Source: JAJXWB01 sp047605445
GTDB taxonomy: Bacteria > Pseudomonadota > Alphaproteobacteria > Rhizobiales > Beijerinckiaceae
DNA length: 64,000 nucleotides
NCBI GenBank assembly: GCA_047605445.1
Contig: JASGFP010000002.1
Coordinates: forward strand, 1-64,000
Direction of reading: 5' to 3'
Shown: one piece after another, positions 52,735-60,654 of the stretch
Layout: each line of letters opens with the position of its first letter
Numbering within the stretch: position 1 is the first letter of the stretch
Made by a program: the position numbers and the translations under genes
Notes under the pieces: generated by a model
What the model was told of the DNA's origin: nothing
The model's input: only the letters and a program-made list of their open reading frames with translations
The model's database searches: none

Positions 52735-52754
52735 CACCGCAAAGGGTTGCGGTG
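52735..52754. promoter_or_regulatory. Stem-loop in the RraA-DUF6481 divergent region
   Basis: CACCGCAA (52735-52742) and TTGCGGTG (52747-52754) form a perfect 8-bp inverted repeat around AGGG, between two divergent starts. It could be an operator or a 5' UTR hairpin of the DUF6481 gene. Confidence 0.35.
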
Positions 52755-52830
52755 GGGCGAGCGCTCTGGCATTGAACGCGCGCGCCTTTCGCGCCCGCAT
52801 CCCTCAGCCAAAACATTCAGCAAAGGCCCA

Positions 52831-53274
52831 ATGCGCTCTTTCAACGGATCACGCTTTCAGGATCGCCAGACCGCCGCCGCAGACGCCCGTAAGGCTCTCA
52901 TCGACAAGTTCCAGAACCGCCCCGGCGCAGACGACCCGGCGGTTCAGGCGCGCGCCGCCGAGCGGCAGGCCATTGTCGAGGCCCGCAAAATCCGCGAAGC
53001 CGAAAAGGCCGAACGCAGGGCCAAGGAAGAAGCCGAGCGCGCCGTCCAGCGCGCCCGCGAGGAGGCAGAGCGCCTGGCCCGCGAGGCCGAGGAGGCCCGC
53101 CTGCGCGAACAGGAGCGGGTGCGCCTCGAGGCCGAAGAAGCCAAGAAGCGCGAGGAAGACGCCCAGCTCAAGGCGATGATGGAGGCCGAGAAGAAGGCCG
53201 AGCGCGACGCCCGATACGCCGCCCGCAAGGCCCGCAAGGCCGAGCGCCGGACCATGCTCGAGCGCATGTGGTAA
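52831..53274 (+). CDS. DUF6481 charged coiled-coil protein
   Basis: 147 residues. From about residue 45 to the end it is one long Ala/Glu/Arg/Lys helix (repeats of AEEAR/REEAER type), so a continuous coiled coil is expected. The start MRSFNGSRFQDRQTAAADAR is typical of DUF6481, often found near cold-shock genes in Hyphomicrobiales; none is adjacent here. No enzymatic motif. An AAGG lies upstream of the ATG. Confidence 0.8.
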   Translation: MRSFNGSRFQDRQTAAADARKALIDKFQNRPGADDPAVQARAAERQAIVEARKIREAEKAERRAKEEAERAVQRAREEAERLAREAEEARLREQERVRLEAEEAKKREEDAQLKAMMEAEKKAERDARYAARKARKAERRTMLERMW

Positions 53275-53280
53275 GCGGCT

Positions 53281-53475
53281 TTACGCCGCTTTTGCTTCTT
53301 GCCCGATTTTCTGCGGCTCGCGGTTCGTCTCCGCGAGCTTTTCGCGCAGGAGCGCGACGTTGCAGTCGGGCGCATGCGCCGCATTCCAGGCGACAGCGTC
53401 CAGACGCGGACGGGCCGGCGGGTGCGACAGGGCGTCTGGCGTACGGCGGTTCTGATGCAATTCGGGCCGGATCAT
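53281..53475 (-). CDS. Short hypothetical protein
   Basis: 64 residues, start MIRPELHQNRRTPDAL, no recognised domain, signal or TM segment. The start at 53475 has GGAGGA seven bases upstream, the main reason to believe it is real; an upstream in-frame ATG at 53499 is weaker. It is convergent with the DUF6481 gene, 6 bp apart. Confidence 0.45.
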   Translation of the reverse strand: MIRPELHQNRRTPDALSHPPARPRLDAVAWNAAHAPDCNVALLREKLAETNREPQKIGQEAKAA

Positions 53476-53630
53476 CGCAAAGTCCTCCAACCGGCGCATG
53501 AAAGCGCGCCTGGACGGACCGCGAGGTTAAAATCGCAAGCTCGCGCCGGGCTTTGGCCATTCGCGATGAACGGCGCGCTGCGCAAATAGCTGCAATTCGA
53601 TCGATCGGCTTGCCCGCGCGCGCGACGACG

Positions 53631-53672
53631 TTGATCCTGCGCAACGCGGGGGCGCTGCGACGCGCCTATGCA
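53631..53672 (+). promoter_or_regulatory. FixK/FNR-type box and -10 of the universal stress gene
   Basis: TTGATCCTGCGCAA (53631-53644) fits TTG(A/C)-N6-(T/G)CAA. A TATGCA -10 at 53667-53672 puts transcription start near 53679, so the box centre is close to -41.5, the class II activator position. The CRP-like protein encoded at 37600 has different recognition residues and should not bind here. Confidence 0.5.
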
Positions 53673-53700
53673 AAGGGCGGATTGACCGAGGAGAATTGCC

Positions 53701-54522
53701 GTGAAGGACATCATGGTCGTCATGGAGCGCGCGGCGGACGCCGAGGCGCTTGCGACATTCACACACAGCCTGACGGAAGCGATGGACTCCCATGCGACCG
53801 TCGTCGGCGTCATCCAGCAATTGCCGCCGGCGCCCGCCTTCATGGGCGAATTCCCGTATGAGCTGGTGCAAAGCGCGCTGGAAGCAGGCAACCGTGAAAT
53901 CTCGGAGGGGTATGCACGCTTCGAGAAGGCGGCCACCCGGCCCGGCGCGTGCGAGCTCGCCAAGATCGAGCCCGCCCCCGGCAATGCGCCGAGCGCCGTC
54001 GCCCGCCTCGCCCGCAATTTCGATCTCACGATCGGCGTGCAGCCGTCCGGCGCCGACCAGAGCGCCAGCAGCGCGCTTCTCGAAGGCGTTCTCTTCCACT
54101 CGGGCCGTCCGCTGCTGATCCTGCCCTATATCCACCGCGGTCCGGCGAAACTCGGCCGCGTGATCGTCGCCTGGGACGGCGGCGCGACCGCCGCGCGCGC
54201 AGTGTCCTGCGCCATGCCGCTGCTCAAGCGCGCGGGACGGGTCGAGATCGTGACCATGGTCAACGGCAAACGCTCGACCAGCGACCTGCCGGGGTTCGAC
54301 ATCACCCGCAATCTCGCGCGCCACGGCATCAACGCCGAATTGAAGACCCTGCCGAAGGGCGACGACGTCGGTTCGCTGATTCTGTCCTACGCGGCGGACG
54401 AGAACGCCGACATGCTCGTCATGGGCGGCTACGGCCATTCGCGCCTGCGCGAATTCGTGCTGGGCGGCGCGACACGCACCATTCTCGGCTCGATGACGCT
54501 GCCGGTGTTCATGGCGCACTAA
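53701..54522 (+). CDS. Universal stress protein (UspA family)
   Basis: 273 residues, tandem Usp fold. The C-terminal half holds the ATP-binding pattern GGYGHSRLREFVLGGATRTIL (G-x2-G-x9-G-[S/T]); the N-terminal half is degenerate. These proteins aid survival under oxygen limitation and other stress. The GTG start at 53701 follows GAGGAG. The upstream FixK/FNR-type box fits oxygen-responsive control. Confidence 0.88.
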   Translation: MKDIMVVMERAADAEALATFTHSLTEAMDSHATVVGVIQQLPPAPAFMGEFPYELVQSALEAGNREISEGYARFEKAATRPGACELAKIEPAPGNAPSAVARLARNFDLTIGVQPSGADQSASSALLEGVLFHSGRPLLILPYIHRGPAKLGRVIVAWDGGATAARAVSCAMPLLKRAGRVEIVTMVNGKRSTSDLPGFDITRNLARHGINAELKTLPKGDDVGSLILSYAADENADMLVMGGYGHSRLREFVLGGATRTILGSMTLPVFMAH

Positions 54523-54530
54523 AGCATAGC

Positions 54531-54628
54531 GCTGTCATCCCGGACGGCCGCAGGCCAATACGGGATGACAGCGCGTGACATGCTGGTCTGTATCCCGGCT
54601 CTCCGTTTCGCTACGGTCGGGATGACAG
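54531..54628. repeat. Intergenic CGGGATGACAG palindromic repeats
   Basis: GCTGTCATCCCG (54531-54542) and CGGGATGACAGC (54561-54572) form a perfect 12-bp stem. A third copy (CGGGATGACAG) lies at 54618-54628. They fill the gap between the convergent usp and NUDIX genes and look like a dispersed extragenic palindrome; they may also terminate both genes. Confidence 0.7.
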
Positions 54629-54634
54629 TTCAGG

Positions 54635-55426
54635 CTACGACTCGAAAACATCCCCGCCGTAATCCGCCTCGAGCGGAATCTTCAGCTTCACGCCCTTGTC
54701 GTCGCGGCGAAGCACTTCCGGTTGCACAGTAACTATTTTCCGCGTGCGCGCCGCTTCGATGGCCGACGCTGCCTCGTTCTGGCGGCCGAGCATTTCGACG
54801 TTCAGCCGCGTGGCGAAGATGATCGTGTATTTGCCTGTCTTCGCGTCCGCCAGCGCGCGGGCGGGATTGATCCAGATGGAATCGACGGATTCCGATCCGT
54901 CATGCACGGCAAGCTGGTCTTCCGGCGCGGCCGCGATGAAGAAATGCGTGTCGAAGCGCTTGGGCAGCGGTGTCGGCGTAATCCAGTGCGCAAACGGCGT
55001 CAGCTGGTCGAGCGCCAGCTCCAGATTCTCGGCGGCGATCAGTTCGCCGAATGTCTTGCCCTTGGCGTTCTGCGTGATCTCCGCGACGCGCGCGCCGGAG
55101 ACGAGCGCGCTCGAGCCGCGCGGGCGCGCGAGCAGGACGCCGCATTCCTCGAAGGTCTCGCGCACGGCGGCGACGCGAAAGGCGCGCGCCTTGTCGTCGA
55201 GCCCGTGGTCGCCGCCGCAGCAGGCGTGATCGGCGGCGATCGAAAAATCCTCCTTGTCGATGCTGCCGCCCGGAAAGACGAGCGCGCCGGAGGCGAAGTC
55301 GATCTGGTGGTGGCGTACGACCATGAACACTTCCATGCCATCTGCGCTGTCGCGCACCAGCAGCACGGTCGATGCGAGGCGCGGCGTCGCGACTTCCTTC
55401 GACGACGACGGTTCCATTGCAAGCAT
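54635..55426 (-). CDS. NUDIX hydrolase, NUDT19/RppH-distant type
   Basis: 263 residues. VFPGGSIDKEDF begins the Nudix region, and AVRETFEECGVLLA supplies the RE-x2-EE-x-G-U core after an insertion of about 20 residues, as in NUDT19-like CoA or nucleoside-diphosphate hydrolases. The start at 55426 has AGGGAG eight bases upstream. It lies 20 bp downstream of the FAH-family gene and is probably co-transcribed. Confidence 0.85.
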   Translation of the reverse strand: MLAMEPSSSKEVATPRLASTVLLVRDSADGMEVFMVVRHHQIDFASGALVFPGGSIDKEDFSIAADHACCGGDHGLDDKARAFRVAAVRETFEECGVLLARPRGSSALVSGARVAEITQNAKGKTFGELIAAENLELALDQLTPFAHWITPTPLPKRFDTHFFIAAAPEDQLAVHDGSESVDSIWINPARALADAKTGKYTIIFATRLNVEMLGRQNEAASAIEAARTRKIVTVQPEVLRRDDKGVKLKIPLEADYGGDVFES

Positions 55427-55446
55427 TGCCAAACTCCCTGACGCCT

Positions 55447-56457
55447 TCAGGCGACCTGCGTGATCGTATTGCGGATGATTCCGATGCCCTCGATCTCCGT
55501 CTCCATGACGTCGCCGGGCTTGAGATATTCCGGGGGCTTGCGCGCATTGCCGACGCCGGGCGGCGTGCCGGTCGCAATGACATCGCCGGGCTCGAGCGTG
55601 AGACCGAGCGACAGTTCGGCGATGATACGCGGGATCTTGAAATACATTTGCGTTGTCTTCGCGTCCTGCTTCACCACGCCGTTCACGCGCGTCTGCAGAT
55701 GAAGCTTGTCGGGATCGAGCGCGTCTGCGGTGACGATCCACGGGCCCATCGGGCCGTGGCCATCAAGGCTCTTGCCCTTGAACCATTGGCCGCCGTGCTT
55801 CTTGGCCTGCACGTCGCGCGCGGTCGTGTCGTTCATGACCGAATAGCCGAACACGTGGTTCATCGCCTCGGCTTCCTTGATGTTGCGGCCGCCCTTGCCG
55901 ATGACGACCGCCAGTTCGCCCTCCCAGTCGATCAGCGTCGACACCGCGGGATCGAAGGGAATGGGATCGAACGGCCCGTTCATCGAATGCGAGGCCTTGG
56001 AGAAGAAGACGGGATGTTCGGGATAGTTTTGCTGCGCGGTCTTCTGCGCCGTCTCGCTCTCGTTGAAGTGTTCGAGATAATTCCAGCCGACCGCGAAAAT
56101 GTTGCGCGGCGGACGCGGGATGGGCGAATGCAGGCTGACATCGGCGAGCGCCAGCGTCGCGCCGGGCTTGGCGGCGACGGCGCGGACCTGGGCAAGCGCA
56201 GGAGCGCCGGCGGCGATCAGCGCGATCATGCTCGAGGGATCGAAGTCGAGCGCGACGCCCGCCTTCTTCGCATCGACGAGATCGACGACCTTTTCGCCAG
56301 CGATGACGACGCCCGCGCGCATGCCCGGCTGCCCCTTGCGCTCGAAACTGACGAGCCGCAAACCGCCCTCGCCCGCCGCTTGCGCGGATTTGACCCCGGC
56401 GGCCACAGCCGCGCCGGCGGTCGCGAGCATGAACGCCCGCCGCGATGTCTCAACCAT
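55447..56457 (-). CDS. Fumarylacetoacetate hydrolase family protein with Tat signal
   Basis: 336 residues. The N-terminus has a twin-arginine signal (ETSRRAFMLATAGAAVAAG) ending near AQA at about residue 27. The FAH fold follows: NIFAVGWNYLEHFNE, DWEGELAVVIGK with the metal-binding Glu residues, NDTTARDVQ and GDVIATGTPPGVG. FAH enzymes hydrolyse, hydrate or decarboxylate oxo acids, normally in the cytosol; periplasmic export is unusual. The start follows CGGAGGAAAC. Confidence 0.9.
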   Translation of the reverse strand: MVETSRRAFMLATAGAAVAAGVKSAQAAGEGGLRLVSFERKGQPGMRAGVVIAGEKVVDLVDAKKAGVALDFDPSSMIALIAAGAPALAQVRAVAAKPGATLALADVSLHSPIPRPPRNIFAVGWNYLEHFNESETAQKTAQQNYPEHPVFFSKASHSMNGPFDPIPFDPAVSTLIDWEGELAVVIGKGGRNIKEAEAMNHVFGYSVMNDTTARDVQAKKHGGQWFKGKSLDGHGPMGPWIVTADALDPDKLHLQTRVNGVVKQDAKTTQMYFKIPRIIAELSLGLTLEPGDVIATGTPPGVGNARKPPEYLKPGDVMETEIEGIGIIRNTITQVA

Positions 56458-56476
56458 GTTTCCTCCGAAGCTTTTA

Positions 56477-56602
56477 TTACTTGGAATCGCTGCAGGCGCT
56501 CAGGCCCGGCAGGTTGAATTTCACCGGATCGCCGCAGCGGTCGCAGCCGCCCGTCGTCAGGGCCAAAGCCAGCGCCGCGGCAATGAACAGAAACGCACGC
56601 AA
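56477..56602 (-). CDS. Very small Cys-containing lipoprotein
   Basis: 41 residues from a TTG start at 56602. The hydrophobic signal (FLFIAAALALALTTGGC) ends in a lipobox-like TGGC, leaving a mature part of about 22 residues with two more Cys (DRCGDPVKFNLPGLSACSDSK region). GGGGAG lies about seven bases upstream of TTG. No family was recognised. It lies 19 bp upstream of the FAH-family gene on the same strand. Confidence 0.5.
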   Translation of the reverse strand: MRAFLFIAAALALALTTGGCDRCGDPVKFNLPGLSACSDSK

Positions 56603-56685
56603 CCCCTGCTCCCCAACTCCAGCGGGCCGTTCCGCCGGCCCGTCGCGCCATTTTCGGACGCGCCCGGCGTCGGCGCAACCCCGGC

Positions 56686-58470
56686 TCACGCGCAGCTGGC
56701 GCCGCCGAAAACGCAGAATGTCGCGCAATGGGCGTGGCTCAAAGCGACGGGGCGGCGCGCGGCGGCCAGGGTCGCGCCCATCTCGAAGGCCCGGTCATAG
56801 GGCACAAGCGTGCAGGCGACGACGGCGGGCGCCTCCGCGCCCTTGCGCCTGATCGCCATACGCGCGCCCGCGCACATCAGGTCGCGCCGGGGTTTTCCCG
56901 CCTCCCGCAGCGCTTTCTCCGTCACGCGCACGGGCGCGGCCGCGGCGTCCATTTCCGGAAACAGCACGAGCGCCGCCGGATCGCGCGCGTCGAGCGGCAA
57001 TCCGCGGTCCGCGAAGAGGCGCGCGTAGCCGGCCCGCACGATCGCCTCGGGCTCGCCGGAATAGAGACGACCGGCGACCGTGACTGCAAATTTTTCGCGC
57101 GCGAGCCATGCAAGGCCGTCAAGCGTTGGCGCAAAGCTGTTCGAGCCGCGCTCGAGCTCGTGCAGTTCGCGGCTGTAGTGATCGAGCGAGACGCGGAGCG
57201 CCAGTCGCGCGCCATGCTTCTCACGCAGCGCGAGCAGCGCCGCCGCGCTTCGTCGCATGGGCTTCATGGCGTTGGTGAGCACGAGCGCGTCGTGGCCGCG
57301 CGCGAGAACATCTTCCAGCATCTGCGGAAGATCGCGATTGAGAAACGGCTCGCCGCCCGTAAATCCTACGGTCCGCGTCCCGAGTTTATCGCGCGCGATC
57401 TCGTCGAGAAATGTCGAGACGTCGTGCGCAGACATATAGGCGAGTTCGTCGTTGCGCGGCGTCGATTCCATGAAACAGGCGGCGCAGGCGAGATTGCAGA
57501 TCGAGCCGGTGTTGATCCACAAGGTCTCGAGCGCGGAAAGCTCCACATGCGCCAGCGCGCCGCGGCTCACGTCGGCGTGCGGGATTTCGCCGGCGGCAGA
57601 CGGCCAGTTGACCGCGCTCCCCGCAAAGACGAGCCGCGCCGGTTCGAGTCTGCGGCCTTGCGCGGCGGCTTCGGCCGGCGCGAGCGCATCGCAATTCGGC
57701 CAGAGCCCGTCGACCAGCGTGCGCGCATATTCGGCGGCCAGACCCGCGCGGGTCATGGCGGCGGCTGCCGCGGCATGATCGTAGGCCAGCGCGCGATGTT
57801 CGATGACGAGCGTTCCGGGCGTGTCGCCGGCCGAAACCAGACTGAACCAGACGCGCGGATCGCCTTCGTTGGCGGGCATGCCGAGCGCACCCGCATTGTG
57901 CCAGAGCCGGCTGCCGATGGACTGGGTGAACGGCAGCCCGCTATGGCCGGCGAAAATGGCGTCGACGCCCAGCAGATCGAGGTCGTGCGCCTTCACGCGT
58001 TCTGGAGTGGAGGCGTAGACGAAACGGTTCTGCTGCGTCGCCGCGCCATGTACGACTGCGATACGCAGACCGTTGAGCACGATGTCGAGCCGCTCGGGCG
58101 CTGCGCCCAGAAACGCGCGGCGCGGCCCGTCGAGTTCGCGCATCGCATGGGCGAACCAGTCCATCGACAACCTGTCGCATTCGCCGCCGGGCGCAAAACC
58201 GCAGCCGCAATCGGCCGCATCGGCCGCGATCTGGTCTTCGCAATTGCCGCGAATGAATCGCATGCCTGTCTCGCGGAAGCGGTCGACCACGCGGCGGGCA
58301 TCGGCGCAATAGGCGACGAGATCGCCGGTCGAGATCATGTTTTCTGGCGGAACGCCCAACTTTCCAGCCTCGGCCAGCAGGGCGTCCAACGCGTGCAGAT
58401 TCGAGTAAGGGCCGCCGAAGACGATGACGGGACCGGCGAGAGCGAGCGGGCTTTGCGGGCGGACATTCAT
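56686..58470 (-). CDS. Metallophosphoesterase-radical SAM fusion protein
   Basis: 594 residues. The N-terminal half (about 12-230) is a calcineurin-like phosphoesterase: VFGGPYSNLHALDALL, STGDLVAYCADA, FIRGNCED, VVHGAATQQ, IFAGHSGLPF and LWHNAGALG. The C-terminal half is radical SAM: the cluster motif is C325-x3-C329-x2-C332 (CNLACAACF), with VGFTGGEPFLN next and late cysteines (CAGARMA, AHCATFC) that could be an auxiliary-cluster region. Fusion of these two activities is rare. The start at 58470 is the only ATG at the homology boundary. Confidence 0.85.
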   Translation of the reverse strand: MNVRPQSPLALAGPVIVFGGPYSNLHALDALLAEAGKLGVPPENMISTGDLVAYCADARRVVDRFRETGMRFIRGNCEDQIAADAADCGCGFAPGGECDRLSMDWFAHAMRELDGPRRAFLGAAPERLDIVLNGLRIAVVHGAATQQNRFVYASTPERVKAHDLDLLGVDAIFAGHSGLPFTQSIGSRLWHNAGALGMPANEGDPRVWFSLVSAGDTPGTLVIEHRALAYDHAAAAAAMTRAGLAAEYARTLVDGLWPNCDALAPAEAAAQGRRLEPARLVFAGSAVNWPSAAGEIPHADVSRGALAHVELSALETLWINTGSICNLACAACFMESTPRNDELAYMSAHDVSTFLDEIARDKLGTRTVGFTGGEPFLNRDLPQMLEDVLARGHDALVLTNAMKPMRRSAAALLALREKHGARLALRVSLDHYSRELHELERGSNSFAPTLDGLAWLAREKFAVTVAGRLYSGEPEAIVRAGYARLFADRGLPLDARDPAALVLFPEMDAAAAPVRVTEKALREAGKPRRDLMCAGARMAIRRKGAEAPAVVACTLVPYDRAFEMGATLAAARRPVALSHAHCATFCVFGGASCA

Positions 58471-58644
58471 CCCGCATTTTTCCGCGATACAGCGTCGCGC
58501 GCCAAGACCGGCGCGCGCCGATTCACGGCCATTTGATCGCCGTACCGCAACCCGATTCCGCGCCGTTGCGAAACGTGGCGAAAATGCGAAGATCGGTTCA
58601 GTTGCGTTCGTTGCGGCGATTCGACCTTCCGCCCGGGGACAGAC

Positions 58645-59043
58645 ATGCGTCTGGACGATACGAACGATGTGCGACAGGACGTGCTCGACTGGAGCGAGCC
58701 TGTCGTCGGCGATTGCCTGTTTGAGGCCTACGACGCCTGCTTCGGCGGCAAGGACGACTGGAGCCGGCCGATGTCGCGCCAGCATGCCCGCGTCTGGCGG
58801 CTCATCATCAGCGGCGAGAAGCGCAAGGCCGCGGAAGCGCGCCGCGATCTGCTGCGGCTTGCGCGCACCTGCAGGATGGGCGGCGAGGCGATCGACGCCA
58901 TCGACCGGCTGGTGCTCGACGAATTGCTGGACGTGATGGCCGCGCGGTTCCGCGGCTCCTCGTGCGACACGCGAAGCTACGGGCGCCTGCTGATAGAAGC
59001 CTCGGCCACTCTGGTCGAGACGCGTATCGCCTCTGCCGCCTGA
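58645..59043 (+). CDS. Hypothetical helical protein
   Basis: 132 residues, predicted all-helical, acidic at the start (MRLDDTNDVRQDVLDW), with two Cys (DACFGG, TCRMGG) and no motif I recognise. No signal or TM segment. It follows a GGGGACAGAC and diverges from the phosphoesterase-radical SAM gene. It may be a small regulatory or adaptor protein, but nothing in the sequence shows it. Confidence 0.55.
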   Translation: MRLDDTNDVRQDVLDWSEPVVGDCLFEAYDACFGGKDDWSRPMSRQHARVWRLIISGEKRKAAEARRDLLRLARTCRMGGEAIDAIDRLVLDELLDVMAARFRGSSCDTRSYGRLLIEASATLVETRIASAA

Positions 59044-59139
59044 GCAGGCGGCGATTGCTCTTGCCGGCCCAGTCTATAGTTTAGCTCCAAACCCTGGAGC
59101 GATTTGCAGGTCGGGCATGCGGTTTCGGATTTGGCGGGC

Positions 59140-60654
59140 ATGACGGCGCCGGTCGACGTTTTCGTCATCGGCGGCGGGATCAACGGTTGCGGGATCGCGC
59201 GCGACGCCGTGGGACGCGGCTACAGCGTCATGCTCGCGGAAATGAACGACCTCGCTTCCGGCACGTCGTCCAAGGCGACCAAGCTGATCCACGGCGGGCT
59301 GCGCTATCTCGAGTATTACGAGTTCCGGCTGGTGCGCGAGGCGCTGAGCGAGCGCGAAATCGTCTGGCGCAACGCCCCGCATATCGTCCATCCGCTGCGG
59401 TTCGTGCTGCCCTATGCCAAGGGGCTGCGGCCGGCATGGATGCTGCGCACCGGCCTGTTCATCTACGATCATCTGGGCGGCCGGGAGGCCCTGCCCGCGA
59501 CCGCAACCGTCGATCTCGCCGCCGGCGCGGCAGGGCAGCCGCTCAAGCCGCTTTTTTCCAAAGGATTCGAGTATTCGGACTGCTGGGTGGACGACGCCCG
59601 GCTCGTGGTTCTTAACGCGCGCGACGCCGCCGATCGCGGCGCGATCGTCCGCACACGTTGTGACGTCGTCAGCGCGACCGCTGAAAACGGGCTTTGGCGC
59701 GTGCGGATGCGCGATGCGCGCAGCGACGAAGAAAGCGAAGCGACCGCGCGGCTCGTCGTTAACGCCGCAGGCCCCTGGGTCGACCGCGTGCTGCAGGGTC
59801 CGCTGGCGCACAGGGCGCCGCACAATGTGCGGCTCGTGCAAGGCAGCCACATCGTCGTGCCGCGCCTCTACGAGCACGACCGCTGCTACATTTTCCAGAA
59901 CGCGGATGGGCGCATCGTCTTCGCCATTCCCTACGAGGACGATTTCACGCTGATCGGCACGACGGACCGCGACTACGCGGGCGATCCCGCGGAGGTCGCG
60001 ATCACGAACGAGGAGATCGTCTATCTCTGCGCCGCGGCCAACGAATATTTCCGGCACGAGATCACGCCGGCCGATGTCGTATGGGCCTATTCGGGCGTGC
60101 GTCCGCTCTACGACGATCACGCCAGCGCCGCCCAGGAAGCGACGCGCGACTATGTGCTGCAAGACGAAACGATCGACGGCGCGCCGCTCATAAGCATATT
60201 CGGCGGCAAGATCACGACCTACCGGCGGCTGGCGGAAGCCGTGCTCGACAAGATCGGCGCCCGGATCGGCGCGCGCGGCGCGCCCTGGACCGTAAACGCC
60301 CCCCTGCCCGGCGGCGAATTCGAAGGCGGCGATCTCGTCGCCTTCACGCGCGATCTCATGCAGCGCAAGCCGTTCCTGCCCGCGCCGCTCGCGCAGCGGC
60401 TCGCACGCTCCTATGGCACCCGCGCGCTCGATCTGCTGGGCGAAGCGCGCGCGCTCGACGATCTTGGCCGCGATTTCGGCGCGGGGCTGACGGCGGCCGA
60501 AATCGACTATCTCGCCGCGCGCGAATGGGCCGAGACCGCAGACGACATCTTGTGGCGGCGCACGAAGCTCGGCCTGCACGGCGCTGCCGACGGTGCGCAG
60601 CAGATCGAGGCCTATCTCGCCACACGAAGCGAACACGCCGCGAGGAACGCATGA
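59140..60654 (+). CDS. glpD: Glycerol-3-phosphate dehydrogenase, FAD-dependent
   Basis: 504 residues. The FAD dinucleotide loop is VFVIGGGINGCGIARDA, followed by LASGTSSKATKLIHGGLRYL, the GlpD signature, and the C-terminal GGKITTYR. It oxidises glycerol-3-phosphate to DHAP at the inner membrane and feeds quinone. The start at 59140 (MTAPVDVFVIGGG) gives the family N-terminus; the TTG at 59104 is less likely. It overlaps glpK by ATGA. Confidence 0.95.
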   Translation: MTAPVDVFVIGGGINGCGIARDAVGRGYSVMLAEMNDLASGTSSKATKLIHGGLRYLEYYEFRLVREALSEREIVWRNAPHIVHPLRFVLPYAKGLRPAWMLRTGLFIYDHLGGREALPATATVDLAAGAAGQPLKPLFSKGFEYSDCWVDDARLVVLNARDAADRGAIVRTRCDVVSATAENGLWRVRMRDARSDEESEATARLVVNAAGPWVDRVLQGPLAHRAPHNVRLVQGSHIVVPRLYEHDRCYIFQNADGRIVFAIPYEDDFTLIGTTDRDYAGDPAEVAITNEEIVYLCAAANEYFRHEITPADVVWAYSGVRPLYDDHASAAQEATRDYVLQDETIDGAPLISIFGGKITTYRRLAEAVLDKIGARIGARGAPWTVNAPLPGGEFEGGDLVAFTRDLMQRKPFLPAPLAQRLARSYGTRALDLLGEARALDDLGRDFGAGLTAAEIDYLAAREWAETADDILWRRTKLGLHGAADGAQQIEAYLATRSEHAARNA

